From contig FONU01000009.1 of NCBI GenBank assembly GCA_900112995.1, forward strand, positions 1 through 64,000: DNA of 64,000 nucleotides. The letters are read 5' to 3'. Positions within the stretch are counted from its first letter, which is position 1; every line of letters begins with the position of its first letter. The translations under genes and the position numbers were made by a program. The DNA is from [Lactobacillus] rogosae (lineage in GTDB: Bacteria; Bacillota; Clostridia; Lachnospirales; Lachnospiraceae). This document shows positions 36,721 to 46,165 of the stretch, one piece after another. Below the pieces are notes generated by a model. The model was given only the letters and a program-made list of their open reading frames with translations, was not told the origin of the DNA and ran no database searches.

Positions 36721-36822
36721 AAATCCTCCTAAAGGAAATATCAGTTTATTTTATTCATAAAATTTCATAAAGATACATATAATAATCAAAAATATAATGA
36801 ATAATATAAGAGGAATTAGATT

Positions 36823-38088
36823 ATGGTGTATGTACATACAATGGAAACTCCTGCCGATGCAATAGATAAAGGGAAAATGCGCATTAACGTATATGATAAA
36901 CAGCAGGGCACACCATTGGCAGATGCAAGGATTTCACTTGCATATACAGGAAATCCTGAAAGAATTATCAATGAGATAACTACTGACTCAGAAGGAGCAG
37001 TTAATCTTGATGATCTTCTCACACCGCCGGTGGAGTATAGTATGGAACCAGGTGAGAACCAGCCATTTTCGGAATACACTATTGATGTTAATGCAGATGG
37101 TTACGAGGAGATTAATATATCCGGTATTGATGTATTCTCAGGGGAAACAAGTATTCAGAATGTGTATTTGAATGAGGATAACAGTGAGATTCCTGAGAAT
37201 AATATTGTAATTCCAGTTAATACGCTGTATGGCAGCTATCCTGCCAAGATACCAGAGACCGAGATTAAGCCGGTACGCCAGTCGGGGGAGATTGTGTTAA
37301 GCCGCGTTGTAATACCAGAAACAATAGTTGTGCACGATGGTGTTCCTACAGACTCCACAGCACTTGATTATTATGTGAGATACAAGGATTATATTAAAAA
37401 TGTAGCGAGCAGTGAAATATATTCGACATGGCCAAGACAGACGTTGGAAGCTAATATTTTAGCGATTATGTCCTTTACCTTAAACAGAGTGTATACAGAG
37501 TGGTACAGAAACCAGAATTACAACTTTACGATAACCTCATCAACTGCATTTGACCACAAATGGGTCAACGGACGTAATATATTTGAAAGCATTTCACAGG
37601 TTGTGGATGAAATATTTGATAATTATCTGTCAAGACCGAATGTAAAACAGCCGATACTAACACAGTATTGTGATGGAAAGAAATCGAGCTGTCCTGACTG
37701 GATGACACAATGGGGAAGTAAATATCTGGGTGATCAGGGATATTCCTCAATAGATATATTAAGATATTATTATGGAGATAATATGTACATTAATACGGCT
37801 GAACAGATACAGGGTATTCCGTCATCGTGGCCTGGTGCAGACCTTGATATAGGCTCATCAGGGCAGAAGGTAAGGCAGTTACAGGAACAGCTTAATCTTA
37901 TAGGGGATTATTACACGGCAATACCGGCACTGACGGTTGACGGGATATATGGAGAGCGTACAGCGGAGGCAGTAAGGCAGTTTCAGAGAATTAACAATAT
38001 GCCGCAGACTGGTGTTGTGGATTTCCCAACATGGTACAGAATATCGGACAGATATGTAAGGCTGTCAGGAATTGCAGAGCTTAATTGA
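36823..38088 (+). CDS. SleC-like spore-cortex-lytic protein with PG-binding domain
   Basis: A 421-residue protein. The N-terminal 110 residues resemble a CnaB/carboxypeptidase-regulatory beta domain. The middle (about 195-320) has ILAIMSFTLNRVYTEWYRNQ and TQYCDGKKSSCPDWMTQWGS, matching the SpoIID-fold domain of Clostridium SleC, which opens the spore cortex during germination. The C-terminal 75 residues are a PG_binding_1 domain (SGQKVRQLQEQLNLI...GIYGERTAEAVRQFQ). No typical signal peptide is seen. This is the best sign in the window that the organism, or its recent ancestor, makes spores. Confidence 0.75.
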   Translation: MVYVHTMETPADAIDKGKMRINVYDKQQGTPLADARISLAYTGNPERIINEITTDSEGAVNLDDLLTPPVEYSMEPGENQPFSEYTIDVNADGYEEINISGIDVFSGETSIQNVYLNEDNSEIPENNIVIPVNTLYGSYPAKIPETEIKPVRQSGEIVLSRVVIPETIVVHDGVPTDSTALDYYVRYKDYIKNVASSEIYSTWPRQTLEANILAIMSFTLNRVYTEWYRNQNYNFTITSSTAFDHKWVNGRNIFESISQVVDEIFDNYLSRPNVKQPILTQYCDGKKSSCPDWMTQWGSKYLGDQGYSSIDILRYYYGDNMYINTAEQIQGIPSSWPGADLDIGSSGQKVRQLQEQLNLIGDYYTAIPALTVDGIYGERTAEAVRQFQRINNMPQTGVVDFPTWYRISDRYVRLSGIAELN

Positions 38089-38128
38089 AAATTTCTGCAA
38101 TTATTTTCATAATTATATAAAATATTAG

Positions 38129-38157
38129 TTGACAGCTATAATTATTAGTGATACACT
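38129..38157 (+). promoter_or_regulatory. Promoter of the infC-rpmI-rplT unit
   Basis: TTGACA (38129-38134), 17 bases, TACACT (38152-38157). Transcription would start near 38164, leaving a leader of about 160 bases. Confidence 0.65.
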
Positions 38158-38164
38158 CTAATAG

Positions 38165-38305
38165 TTGTTAAACAAAGCAGAGTATCCACTCTCACCTTAG
38201 CGCAATCGGGCGACTTGGGTTTATATTTTTAAGAATGTGCATGATAAACAGCAATTAAGATGCATTATGATTAAAAAGTGGATAGTCTGACTATCCACTT
38301 TTTTT
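38165..38305 (+). ncRNA. L20-type ribosomal leader with attenuator
   Basis: A leader ending in a terminator: AGTGGATAG (38277-38285), loop, CTATCCACT (38291-38299) and a T run. An upstream TATCCACT (38183-38190) is identical to the terminator's right arm, so it can pair with the left arm and form an antiterminator. This is the logic of the L20 leader of Firmicutes, in which L20 protein represses its own operon. I saw the switch by base pairing; no covariance search was run. Confidence 0.7.
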
Positions 38306-38325
38306 GATTTTGGAGGTGCACTACT

Positions 38326-38832
38326 ATTAGCGAATTAATGATTAACGAGCAGATCCGTGATAAGGAAGTTCGTGTTATTGGAGAAGAAGGACAGCAGCTT
38401 GGAGTTATGTCTCCTAAGGATGCTATGAAACTGGCAAGAGAGGCAGAGGTTGATTTAGTAAAGATTGCCCCATCTGCAAAGCCACCTGTATGTAAGCTTG
38501 TGGATTATGGCAAGTATAAGTATGAACTTGTCAGAAAAGAGAAGGAAGCTAAGAAGAAGCAGAGAACAATAGAAGTCAAAGAAGTTCGTTTGTCACCTAA
38601 CATAGATGTTAATGATTTGAATACTAAGTGTAATTCAGCAAGAAAGTTCATCGAGAAAGGCGATAAAGTAAAGGTATCTTTAAGATTTAGAGGCCGTGAG
38701 ATGGCACATATCGATTCCAGCAAGCATATATTAGAAGATTTTGCTGAGAAGTTAAGTGATATTGCAGTAGTAGACAAAGCTCCAAAGTTAGAAGGCAGGA
38801 GCATGACTATGTTTTTAACTGAAAAACGTTAA
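38326..38832 (+). CDS. infC: Translation initiation factor IF-3
   Basis: A 168-residue IF-3. NEQIRDKEVRVIGEEG is the N-terminal domain; VKEVRLSPNIDVNDLNTKCNSARKFIEKGDKVKV and RGREMAH mark the C-terminal domain. GGAGGTG (38312-38318) is 19 bases from the ATG at 38338 but 7 bases from an in-frame ATT at 38326. IF-3 genes are known for ATT/ATC starts that allow IF-3 to repress its own synthesis, so ATT is my preferred start. The protein would then begin with ISELMINEQ. Confidence 0.93.
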   Translation: MSELMINEQIRDKEVRVIGEEGQQLGVMSPKDAMKLAREAEVDLVKIAPSAKPPVCKLVDYGKYKYELVRKEKEAKKKQRTIEVKEVRLSPNIDVNDLNTKCNSARKFIEKGDKVKVSLRFRGREMAHIDSSKHILEDFAEKLSDIAVVDKAPKLEGRSMTMFLTEKR

Positions 38833-38875
38833 AATATTATTTATTCCATATGAGAATTAAATTAGGAGGATTATT

Positions 38876-39073
38876 ATGCCAAAGGTAAAGACAAAAAGAG
38901 CAGCTGCAAAGCGTTTTAAAGTAACTGGAACAGGTAAATTAAAGAGAATGAAAGCTTACAAGAGCCATATTCTTACAAAGAAGACTACTAAGAGAAAGAG
39001 AAATCTTAGACATGCAGCTATGACAGATGCAACTAATGTAAAGACAATGAAGAAGATTATGCCATATTTATAA
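38876..39073 (+). CDS. rpmI: 50S ribosomal protein L35
   Basis: A 65-residue basic protein: [20 protein letters not shown], then [17 protein letters not shown] and an ending typical of L35 (MKKIMPYL). AGGAGG precedes the ATG. It lies between infC and rplT in the usual order. Confidence 0.97.
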   Translation: MPKVKTKRAAAKRFKVTGTGKLKRMKAYKSHILTKKTTKRKRNLRHAAMTDATNVKTMKKIMPYL

Positions 39074-39115
39074 GATATGGATGTCTGTGATTGATTATTA
39101 GGAGGAAATTAAGAA

Positions 39116-39472
39116 ATGGCAAGAATTAAAGGCGGTATGAACGCAAAGAAGAAGCATAACAGAGTATTAAAGCTCGCTAAGGGTTATAGAGGAGCTAGAT
39201 CTAAGCAGTACAGAGTTGCTAAGCAGTCTGTAATGAGAGCTCTTACAGAGAGTTACAAGGGTAGAAAGCAGAAGAAGAGACAGTTCAGACAGTTATGGAT
39301 TGCAAGAATCAATGCTGCAGCAAGAATGAACGGTCTTTCATACAGCAAGTTTATGTATGGTTTAAAGTTAGCTAACATCGACCTTAACAGAAAGGTATTA
39401 GCTGAGATGGCTGTAAACGATGCAGAAGGATTTGCTAAGTTAGCAGAAGTAGCTAAGGCTAAGCTTGCTTAA
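39116..39472 (+). CDS. rplT: 50S ribosomal protein L20
   Basis: A 118-residue L20: [19 protein letters not shown], then [38 protein letters not shown] and [12 protein letters not shown]. Besides its place in the 50S subunit, L20 is the expected repressor acting on the upstream leader. AGGAGGAAA precedes the ATG. Confidence 0.97.
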   Translation: MARIKGGMNAKKKHNRVLKLAKGYRGARSKQYRVAKQSVMRALTESYKGRKQKKRQFRQLWIARINAAARMNGLSYSKFMYGLKLANIDLNRKVLAEMAVNDAEGFAKLAEVAKAKLA

Positions 39473-39506
39473 TTAAGATTTATATTGGTATTAATACCAG
39501 TTATAT

Positions 39507-39578
39507 AAAAGGCAGAAAGCGAATTGATGTGTTCCAGTAATTCGGGAGCATATCAGATTGGGCTTTTTGCCTTTTTTT
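39507..39578 (+). terminator. Rho-independent terminator after rplT
   Basis: AAAAGGCAGAAAGC (39507-39520) pairs with GCTTTTTGCCTTTT (starting at 39562) through a long loop, followed by a T run. Confidence 0.75.
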
Positions 39579-39681
39579 GTGATAATATTGTGAAACATTT
39601 GCATAATACTGGTTTTAAATGTGATATTGTGGTATAGTTTATAAGTCGGTGTTACGGCAATATTTAATGTGGAGACAGGTT

Positions 39682-40743
39682 ATGAGAAAAGTATTAAAGA
39701 ATAAAGTTGTAAAATATGCTGTTACAGCAGCTATGGTTATGTCAGTTATGATGACAACAGCCTGTAACAGTAAGATAAAGGTAGATTATGGATACAATCC
39801 AACTGATTATGTAGAGCTTGGAGATTATAAGGGAATTCAGGCTGAGGTTGATGTAACAGCCATAACTAATCAGGTTATAGATGATAAGATTGCAGAACAG
39901 CTTGAAAGTGAGACAACATATACAGATGTTAACAGGGAAGCACAGAAAGGCGATAAGGTTACATTTGGTTATACTGGTACATCAGGCGGACTTTCAATAG
40001 ATGATTTTACTGGTTCTGATTATAGTATGACACTTGGTAAGGATGCTTTCCCTGTTGCAGGAACTGGCTTAGATGAAGAATTATATGGAATGGTTGCAGG
40101 ACAGACTAAGGTAATAACAATCACACTTCCAGAGAATTCAAAGTATTCTGATTATGCTGGCAAGAGAGTTGTATTTGAGCTTACAATGAGTTATGTACAG
40201 CAGGCTAATGTTCCTATGCTTACAGATGCTTTTGTTAAGAGTGCGTTCAACTGCGAAACAGTTGATTCATATAAGGCACATGTTAAGAATGATGTCAGTG
40301 GAACAATAGAAACTAAGATAACAGAAGCTAAGAATGAAGCAATACTTACCCAGCTCCTTGACAAATGCAAGGTTACAGGTTATCCAGAGGAATTCCTTGC
40401 ACAGCAGTCATCAAAGCTTGAGGAATCAATAAGCTTTTACAGCACACTTCAGGGAAAGACTAATGATGAATATTGCCAGAACCTTTATGGCATGACATTT
40501 GATGAATTCGTTAAGGCATCAGCAGGACAGCAGCTTGTATATCAGGCAATTGCAGAAAAGGAATGTCTTGCAATTACAGATTATGAATACAAGGATGACC
40601 TTGAGCAGTTCGCTAAGGACAGCGGTTATTCAAAGGTAGATACATTTACAGATAAATATGACAAAGAAACTATTGTTAAGTCTATGCTTGTTAAGAAGGC
40701 ACAGAATTTAGTAATGGATAATGCAGTCATAACAGAGAAGTAG
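39682..40743 (+). CDS. Lipoprotein related to trigger factor (FKBP-type foldase)
   Basis: A 353-residue protein. A basic N terminus and hydrophobic stretch end in the lipobox TTAC (near residue 28). Residues about 95-180 form an FKBP-like domain (GDKVTFGYTGTSGG...LDEELYGMVAGQTKVITITLPE), and the rest is an all-helical trigger-factor C-terminal domain. It is likely anchored outside the membrane to fold exported proteins, a role played by PrsA in Bacilli. The ATG at 39682 follows GGAGA; a GTG at 39649 lacks such a site. It lies upstream of pcrA. Confidence 0.85.
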   Translation: MRKVLKNKVVKYAVTAAMVMSVMMTTACNSKIKVDYGYNPTDYVELGDYKGIQAEVDVTAITNQVIDDKIAEQLESETTYTDVNREAQKGDKVTFGYTGTSGGLSIDDFTGSDYSMTLGKDAFPVAGTGLDEELYGMVAGQTKVITITLPENSKYSDYAGKRVVFELTMSYVQQANVPMLTDAFVKSAFNCETVDSYKAHVKNDVSGTIETKITEAKNEAILTQLLDKCKVTGYPEEFLAQQSSKLEESISFYSTLQGKTNDEYCQNLYGMTFDEFVKASAGQQLVYQAIAEKECLAITDYEYKDDLEQFAKDSGYSKVDTFTDKYDKETIVKSMLVKKAQNLVMDNAVITEK

Positions 40744-40839
40744 GATATAAGAATATATTTGTTGAATATACGGAAAATGTATGTTTGTGGAATATAAAAA
40801 CTATATACTTATGAAATATATAATAAAGTATATATTGCA

Positions 40840-40908
40840 AATCAGAAATCATAACTGGATAAATATATTTAATGATATACTAATTCAGGCAATGGTTTCT
40901 GATTTTTT
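40840..40908 (+). terminator. Terminator after the foldase lipoprotein gene
   Basis: AATCAGAAATCAT (40840-40852) pairs with ATGGTTTCTGATT (40892-40904) through a 39-base AT-rich loop, then TTTT. The remaining gap to 41068 is AT-rich with no gene seen. Confidence 0.7.
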
Positions 40909-41068
40909 GCTTTTAAAAATATCGAACATTTGTTATACTGAATTATGATACTGTGTATGCACAGTATGTGAAGGTTAAGTTTAGATGCACTGTTGATTTT
41001 AATTAAGTGCATTTGTAAGTTAAAGTGGAGATAGTGTGAGTATAATCACACATTGGATTGGAGAGTAT

Positions 41069-43576
41069 ATGAATTTAGATGGTTTAAATGACTGCCAGAA
41101 AAGAGCGGTTAAAAGGACAGAAGGTCCGCTTCTTATTATAGCGGGTGCAGGTTCTGGAAAGACAAGAGTTCTTACTAACAGGATAGCCTATCTTATAGAT
41201 GATTGTGGTGTAGCACCATATAATATACTTGCTATTACATTTACTAATAAAGCGGCAAGGGAGATGAGAGAGAGAGTTGATGCGACAGTAGGACAGCAGG
41301 CTGGCGAAGTGTGGGTAAGCACCTTCCACTCTACCTGTGTGCGGATTCTCAGGCGTTATATAGATAGAATTGGTTATTCCAATACATTTACAATATATGA
41401 TACAGATGACGTCAAGAGTGTTATAAAGGATATATGTAAGAAGTTCAATATAGATACGAAGATGCTCAAGGAAAAGACAATTATGAATGCGATATCGCAC
41501 GCCAAAGATGAGCTTATGAGTCCGGATCAGATGGAGCTTGAGGCTGGTGGTGACTACAACGGCAAGAGAATTGCCAATGTATACAGGGAGTATCAGAAGA
41601 CATTAAAGCTTAATAATGCACTTGATTTTGATGATTTAATATACAAGACAGTAGAATTATTGGAAAATGATGCTGAAGTACTTAATTATTATCAGGAACG
41701 ATTTAAGTATATTATGGTTGATGAGTATCAGGATACTAATACATCGCAGTTTAAGCTTATATCAATGCTTGCCGCCAAATATGGCAATCTCTGCGTGGTT
41801 GGGGATGATGATCAGTCAATATACAAGTTCAGGGGTGCTAATATTACCAACATATTGAATTTTGAGAATACATTTGCAGGAACTAAAGTAATAAAGCTTG
41901 AGCAGAATTATCGTTCAACACAGACAATTCTTAATGCAGCCAATGCGGTCATAAGCAATAATATAGGAAGAAAAGCAAAGAGTCTGTGGACAGAGAATGG
42001 CGAGGGTGAAAAGGTTAATTATACACTTTATGAAAATGGATATGATGAGGCACAGGGTGTTGTTGACAGCATAAGTTCTATGGTAAGGGACGGCTGGAAT
42101 TACAACGATATTGCCATATTATACAGGACTAATGCACAGTCTAGAGCGTTGGAAGAAAAGCTTATGTTAAAGAATATACCATACCGTATATATGGCGGAA
42201 TAAGCTTTTATCAGCGTAAGGAAATAAAAGATATACTTGCATATTTAAAGACTATAGACAATGGTATGGACGGACAGGCAGTAAAGCGTATTATCAATGT
42301 TCCAAAGCGTGGAATTGGTGCGACAACAATTGAACGAGTTCAGGAATATGCAGACCAGAATGACATAACATTCTGGCAGGCTCTGTGCGATGCTGAGCAT
42401 ATCGATACGATAAAACGAGGTGTTGGAAAGTTAGAGCCATTTGTTACACTTATAGGTTCACTTAAGGCAAAGCAGGAATTTATGAGCATAAAAGAACTTG
42501 CCGAAACTGTTGTAAGTGACACAAGATATATAGAATGTCTTGCAGAGAGCGAAACAGCAGAAGAAATAGAAGCAAGACAGGAAAATATAGATGAATTGAT
42601 TAACAAAATAGTAAGCTATGAGGAGAGCTGCCGACAGAAGGAAGAAACTCCTACATTAAGCGGTTTCCTTGAAGAAGTTGCACTCATAGCAGATATTGAT
42701 AATCTTAATGAGTCAGATAAGCAGGTAATGCTTATGACATTACATAGTGCCAAAGGTCTTGAATTCCCTATTGTGTATATGACAGGAATGGAAGATGGCC
42801 TTTTTCCAAGTTATATGACAATAGTGTCAGATGACCCTGCAGAGATAGAGGAAGAAAGACGACTTTGCTATGTAGGAATAACAAGAGCAGAGAAGATACT
42901 TAACTTAAGCAGTGCGAAGATGCGTATGGTACGCGGTGAAACACAGATGAATAAAGTATCACGCTTTATTAAAGAAATTCCCGAAGAATATATGCACATA
43001 GAAAATAATAGTTCAGGATATAATAAAGGTAAGATTGCATATGGAGGAAAAGATGACTCAGAGGAAACACGTTCGTATAATATCAGAGCCAATGCCAAAG
43101 CCGCTCTTAACAGATACGGTTCAGGCAATGTGAATTATAAAGAACCAAAACGTGTATCAATCGGCGGCTCAACTTCAGCAGGCTACAGGTCTTCTGTGAG
43201 AAAGGCGAATACTAAGGTTGGTTTTGGTAAAGAATTTCCTATGGATATATTTGATTTAAAGAAGTCATCGAAGGCTGCTGGAGCTGGAGACAGTGGAACT
43301 GGCGGTAGATTGACAGCAGGTGGAAAATCTGTATCAGGCGGAAGTTATGCAGGTGCTTCATATGGCACAGCGGGTTTGACTGCCTCTGTTGGCAGTGCTG
43401 GAGGAACATCTGGACTTGGATATGGTGTTGGCGATACTGTGGTCCATGCCAAGTTTGGAAAAGGAAAAGTAATTTCAATTGATAATGGCACAAGAGATTA
43501 TATGGTAACTGTAACATTTGATGAGTATGGTTTAAAGAAAATGCTTGCAGGCTTTGCAAAGCTTAAAAAAGCCTAA
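41069..43576 (+). CDS. pcrA: ATP-dependent DNA helicase PcrA
   Basis: An 835-residue superfamily 1 helicase. LNDCQKRAVKRTEGPLL, IAGAGSGKTRVL (Walker A), VDEYQDTN, QNYRST and LMTLHSAKGLEFP are the UvrD/PcrA motifs. The C-terminal 50 residues (GDTVVHAKFGKGKVISID...) match the Tudor-like domain that binds RNA polymerase, after a Gly/Ser-rich linker. It removes proteins and repairs DNA. The ATG at 41069 follows TTGGAGAG; an upstream GTG at 41036 lacks a site. Confidence 0.96.
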   Translation: MNLDGLNDCQKRAVKRTEGPLLIIAGAGSGKTRVLTNRIAYLIDDCGVAPYNILAITFTNKAAREMRERVDATVGQQAGEVWVSTFHSTCVRILRRYIDRIGYSNTFTIYDTDDVKSVIKDICKKFNIDTKMLKEKTIMNAISHAKDELMSPDQMELEAGGDYNGKRIANVYREYQKTLKLNNALDFDDLIYKTVELLENDAEVLNYYQERFKYIMVDEYQDTNTSQFKLISMLAAKYGNLCVVGDDDQSIYKFRGANITNILNFENTFAGTKVIKLEQNYRSTQTILNAANAVISNNIGRKAKSLWTENGEGEKVNYTLYENGYDEAQGVVDSISSMVRDGWNYNDIAILYRTNAQSRALEEKLMLKNIPYRIYGGISFYQRKEIKDILAYLKTIDNGMDGQAVKRIINVPKRGIGATTIERVQEYADQNDITFWQALCDAEHIDTIKRGVGKLEPFVTLIGSLKAKQEFMSIKELAETVVSDTRYIECLAESETAEEIEARQENIDELINKIVSYEESCRQKEETPTLSGFLEEVALIADIDNLNESDKQVMLMTLHSAKGLEFPIVYMTGMEDGLFPSYMTIVSDDPAEIEEERRLCYVGITRAEKILNLSSAKMRMVRGETQMNKVSRFIKEIPEEYMHIENNSSGYNKGKIAYGGKDDSEETRSYNIRANAKAALNRYGSGNVNYKEPKRVSIGGSTSAGYRSSVRKANTKVGFGKEFPMDIFDLKKSSKAAGAGDSGTGGRLTAGGKSVSGGSYAGASYGTAGLTASVGSAGGTSGLGYGVGDTVVHAKFGKGKVISIDNGTRDYMVTVTFDEYGLKKMLAGFAKLKKA

Positions 43577-43648
43577 ATATGGTGACAAATAAAATATGTT
43601 GTGATACAATATATTTACTTTAAAAGTGTTTTGAAAGGAGCGGTTGTT

Positions 43649-43912
43649 ATGAATAAGGATAAGATTGAAGAGCTTATTGCGGCAAGCAAGCTCAATGAAC
43701 TTCTTCACAAGAAAGATGTAGAAGAGAGCAAGAAGAAAAGTAATGTAATTATCATAGTATTAGCAGTTATTGGAGCGGTTGCAGCATTAGCAGCTATCGT
43801 ATATGCAATCTATAGATACTTCACACCAGATTATCTTGATGATTTTGATGATGATTTTGATGATGACGACTTTGATGAAGACTTTGAAGATGATGATGAA
43901 TTCGAGAACTAA
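43649..43912 (+). CDS. Small single-pass membrane protein with acidic tail
   Basis: An 87-residue protein. A basic, helical N terminus (MNKDKIEELIAASKLNELL) precedes one membrane helix (about residues 32-53) and a C-terminal tail of about 25 residues that is almost all Asp, Glu and Phe. I do not recognise a specific function. AAAGGAG precedes the ATG at 43649. It lies between pcrA and the methyltransferase gene and ends at its own terminator. Confidence 0.7.
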   Translation: MNKDKIEELIAASKLNELLHKKDVEESKKKSNVIIIVLAVIGAVAALAAIVYAIYRYFTPDYLDDFDDDFDDDDFDEDFEDDDEFEN

Positions 43913-43947
43913 TTATTCTGCCAATTAAAGAATGATTAAGACAAAGA

Positions 43948-43978
43948 CCACTGGCTGGCTTACAGCCAGTGGTTTTTT
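43948..43978 (+). terminator. Rho-independent terminator
   Basis: CCACTGGCTG (43948-43957), loop GCTTA, CAGCCAGTGG (43963-43972), then TTTTTT. Confidence 0.92.
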
Positions 43979-44100
43979 AGATGTTCGGTGATGTGGGAGG
44001 AAGGCTGGTTAGCTGGTGGTTGGTTCGTATAAAAAATTGATAAAGAATAAGGACAGGGTTAGTTTCCTGATTGATTATATAGAAGGATTGGAGATAAAAG

Positions 44101-45483
44101 ATGAAAAAAGGCGGCATATATACAGGTTATGTAGAAAGCGTGGATTTTCCTAATAAGGGAAATGTAATAGTTAAGACAGAGGAAGACGGACAGACTATAG
44201 AGGAAAAGGTTGTGGTAAAGAATTCAATACCGGGACAGACAGTTAAATTTATGGTAAATAAGAAGAAGCATGGCAAATGTGAAGGAAGGCTTCTTGAAGT
44301 TGTCTGTCAGGCAGATACAGAAACTAACGAAAGATGTGAGCATTTTGGCAAATGCGGTGGCTGCGTATACCAGACTGTGAAGTACGAAGAACAGTTAAAG
44401 ATGAAAGAAAATGCAGTGAAGAAGCTTCTTGCTCCTGTTATTAATACAGAATATGAGTGGGAGGGAATAATTGGAAGCCCTGTATCAAGTGAATACCGTA
44501 ACAAAATGGAATTTTCATTTGGCGATGAGGTAAAAGATGGTCCGATAGCTCTCGGTTTACATAAGAGAAACAGTATGTATGACATAGTAACAGTAACAGG
44601 TTGTAAGATTGTGGATAATGATTACAGAAAAATACTCAAGTGTGTATATGATTATGCACTTGAGAAAAATCTCACTTATTACCACAAAATGAAGCACGAG
44701 GGGTATCTTAGACATTTGCTTGTAAGAAAAGCCGTAAAGACAGGACAAATCCTTGTGGACATTGTGACAACTACAATTAATGATATCCCTATGGACGAGC
44801 TTGCAGACAGATTAAAAGCATTGTCACTTGATGGAGAGATAACAGGCTTCTTACACACTTACAATGACAGTGTTGCCGATGCAGTAATCAATGAAAAGAC
44901 AGATATAGTATTCGGAAGGGATTATATTGAAGAAGAACTTCTTGGACTTAAATTCAAGATTACAACATTTTCATTCTTCCAGACTAACTCACTTGGTGCA
45001 GAAGTACTGTACTCAAAGGCAAGAGATTATGTCGGAACAACAAAAGACAAGGTCATATTCGATCTGTACAGTGGAACAGGAACAATTGCACAGATGTTAG
45101 CCCCGGTTGCAAAGAAAGTCATCGGCGTTGAGATAATACCAGAAGCTGTCGAAGCAGCCAGGATTAATGCTGGCATAAATGGACTTGATAACTGCGAATT
45201 CATCGCAGATGATGTGCTTAATGCTCTCGATAACATTAAGGACAAGCCGGACTTTATCGTCCTCGACCCACCAAGAGATGGTATCAATCCTAAGGCACTT
45301 AAGAAGATAATTGACTATGGTGTGGAGTCAATGGTGTATATTTCCTGCAAGCCTACAAGCCTTGCAAGAGATCTGGTTATGTTGCAGGAGAGTGGGTATG
45401 AGGTTAAGAAGGGGTGCTGTGTGGATATGTTTCCGAATACGGGGCATGTTGAGACTGTCTGTCTTTTGTCCCAATTAAAATAA
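44101..45483 (+). CDS. rlmD: 23S rRNA (uracil-5-)-methyltransferase, RlmD/RumA family
   Basis: A 460-residue TrmA-family methyltransferase. The N-terminal TRAM domain (GYVESVDFPNKGNVIV) is followed by an Fe-S cluster motif CEHFGKCGGC near residue 78. The catalytic domain has FDLYSGTGT (AdoMet site), LDPPRDG and the nucleophile Cys in YISCKPTSLARDL. It methylates a uridine in 23S rRNA; the exact position cannot be decided from sequence. It is the last housekeeping gene before the accessory segment. Confidence 0.88.
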   Translation: MKKGGIYTGYVESVDFPNKGNVIVKTEEDGQTIEEKVVVKNSIPGQTVKFMVNKKKHGKCEGRLLEVVCQADTETNERCEHFGKCGGCVYQTVKYEEQLKMKENAVKKLLAPVINTEYEWEGIIGSPVSSEYRNKMEFSFGDEVKDGPIALGLHKRNSMYDIVTVTGCKIVDNDYRKILKCVYDYALEKNLTYYHKMKHEGYLRHLLVRKAVKTGQILVDIVTTTINDIPMDELADRLKALSLDGEITGFLHTYNDSVADAVINEKTDIVFGRDYIEEELLGLKFKITTFSFFQTNSLGAEVLYSKARDYVGTTKDKVIFDLYSGTGTIAQMLAPVAKKVIGVEIIPEAVEAARINAGINGLDNCEFIADDVLNALDNIKDKPDFIVLDPPRDGINPKALKKIIDYGVESMVYISCKPTSLARDLVMLQESGYEVKKGCCVDMFPNTGHVETVCLLSQLK

Positions 45484-45634
45484 AAATAAATTTTCTAAAA
45501 ATGAAGAAAGTAGGCAACCACAGTGTCCGCAAGATAAGTGAGAGAACAATTGTGGAGGTACTGAAGCATTTTAAGATGATTCAAGAGAAATAAAAAGATT
45601 TTGTTCAATAGGAATTTGTAGGAGAACTACCATT

Positions 45635-46060
45635 GTGATCAGAGAATTACGAAAAGCAGATGTAAATAGAGTTGCAAAGATATGGTTGGACACTAATATA
45701 AAGGCACATTATTTTATATCTGTGCAATATTGAAAAAATAATTTTGAATTAGTGAAAGAACTATTATTACAGACAACTGTCTATGTCTATGAAGATAATC
45801 AAGGAATACGGGGCTTTATAGGTCTAAACAATGAATATGTTGAGGGCGTTTTTGTTTCTGAAGGAATGCAATCGCATGGTATAGGTAAGGCTTTGTTGAA
45901 TTATGCAAAAGATAAACGGAGTAAATTGCTTTTGAATGTATATCAAAAAAATACACGAGCAATATCTTTTTATCAAAGAGAGGGATTTGAAATTCAGAAT
46001 AGTGGTTTAGATGAAGCTACTGGAGAAAAGGAATATGTAATGGTATGGCAGTGGAAATAG
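45635..46060 (+). pseudogene. GNAT acetyltransferase broken by an in-frame TGA
   Basis: Read from the GTG at 45635, the frame gives a GNAT N terminus (IRELRKADVNRVAKIWLDTN) and runs to a TGA at 45731-45733, codon 33. The same frame continues through ELVKELLLQTTVYVYEDNQG and an intact acetyl-CoA-binding region (VSEGMQSHGIGKALL) to 46060. Relatives have Trp at the stop position in my memory, so a single TGG to TGA change explains it. GGAGA lies before the GTG. It is probably a recent pseudogene; read-through or sequencing error is possible. Confidence 0.8.
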
Positions 46061-46165
46061 AAGTTTAAGTTTATAAAATGAATAATGGGTAACAGGGTTA
46101 CTTTTTATGTATGGATACACTTAAGTATGAGATTCCAAATGAAATAGATAGAATTTTTTTCAATC

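Noticed and set aside
43980-44039. Short ORF beginning at an ATG after the terminator
   Set aside because: It is under 20 codons, Trp-rich and without a ribosome-binding site.
45501-45593. 30-codon ORF after the rRNA methyltransferase gene
   Set aside because: It has no ribosome-binding site and no recognisable similarity; it may be a scrap of an older gene.
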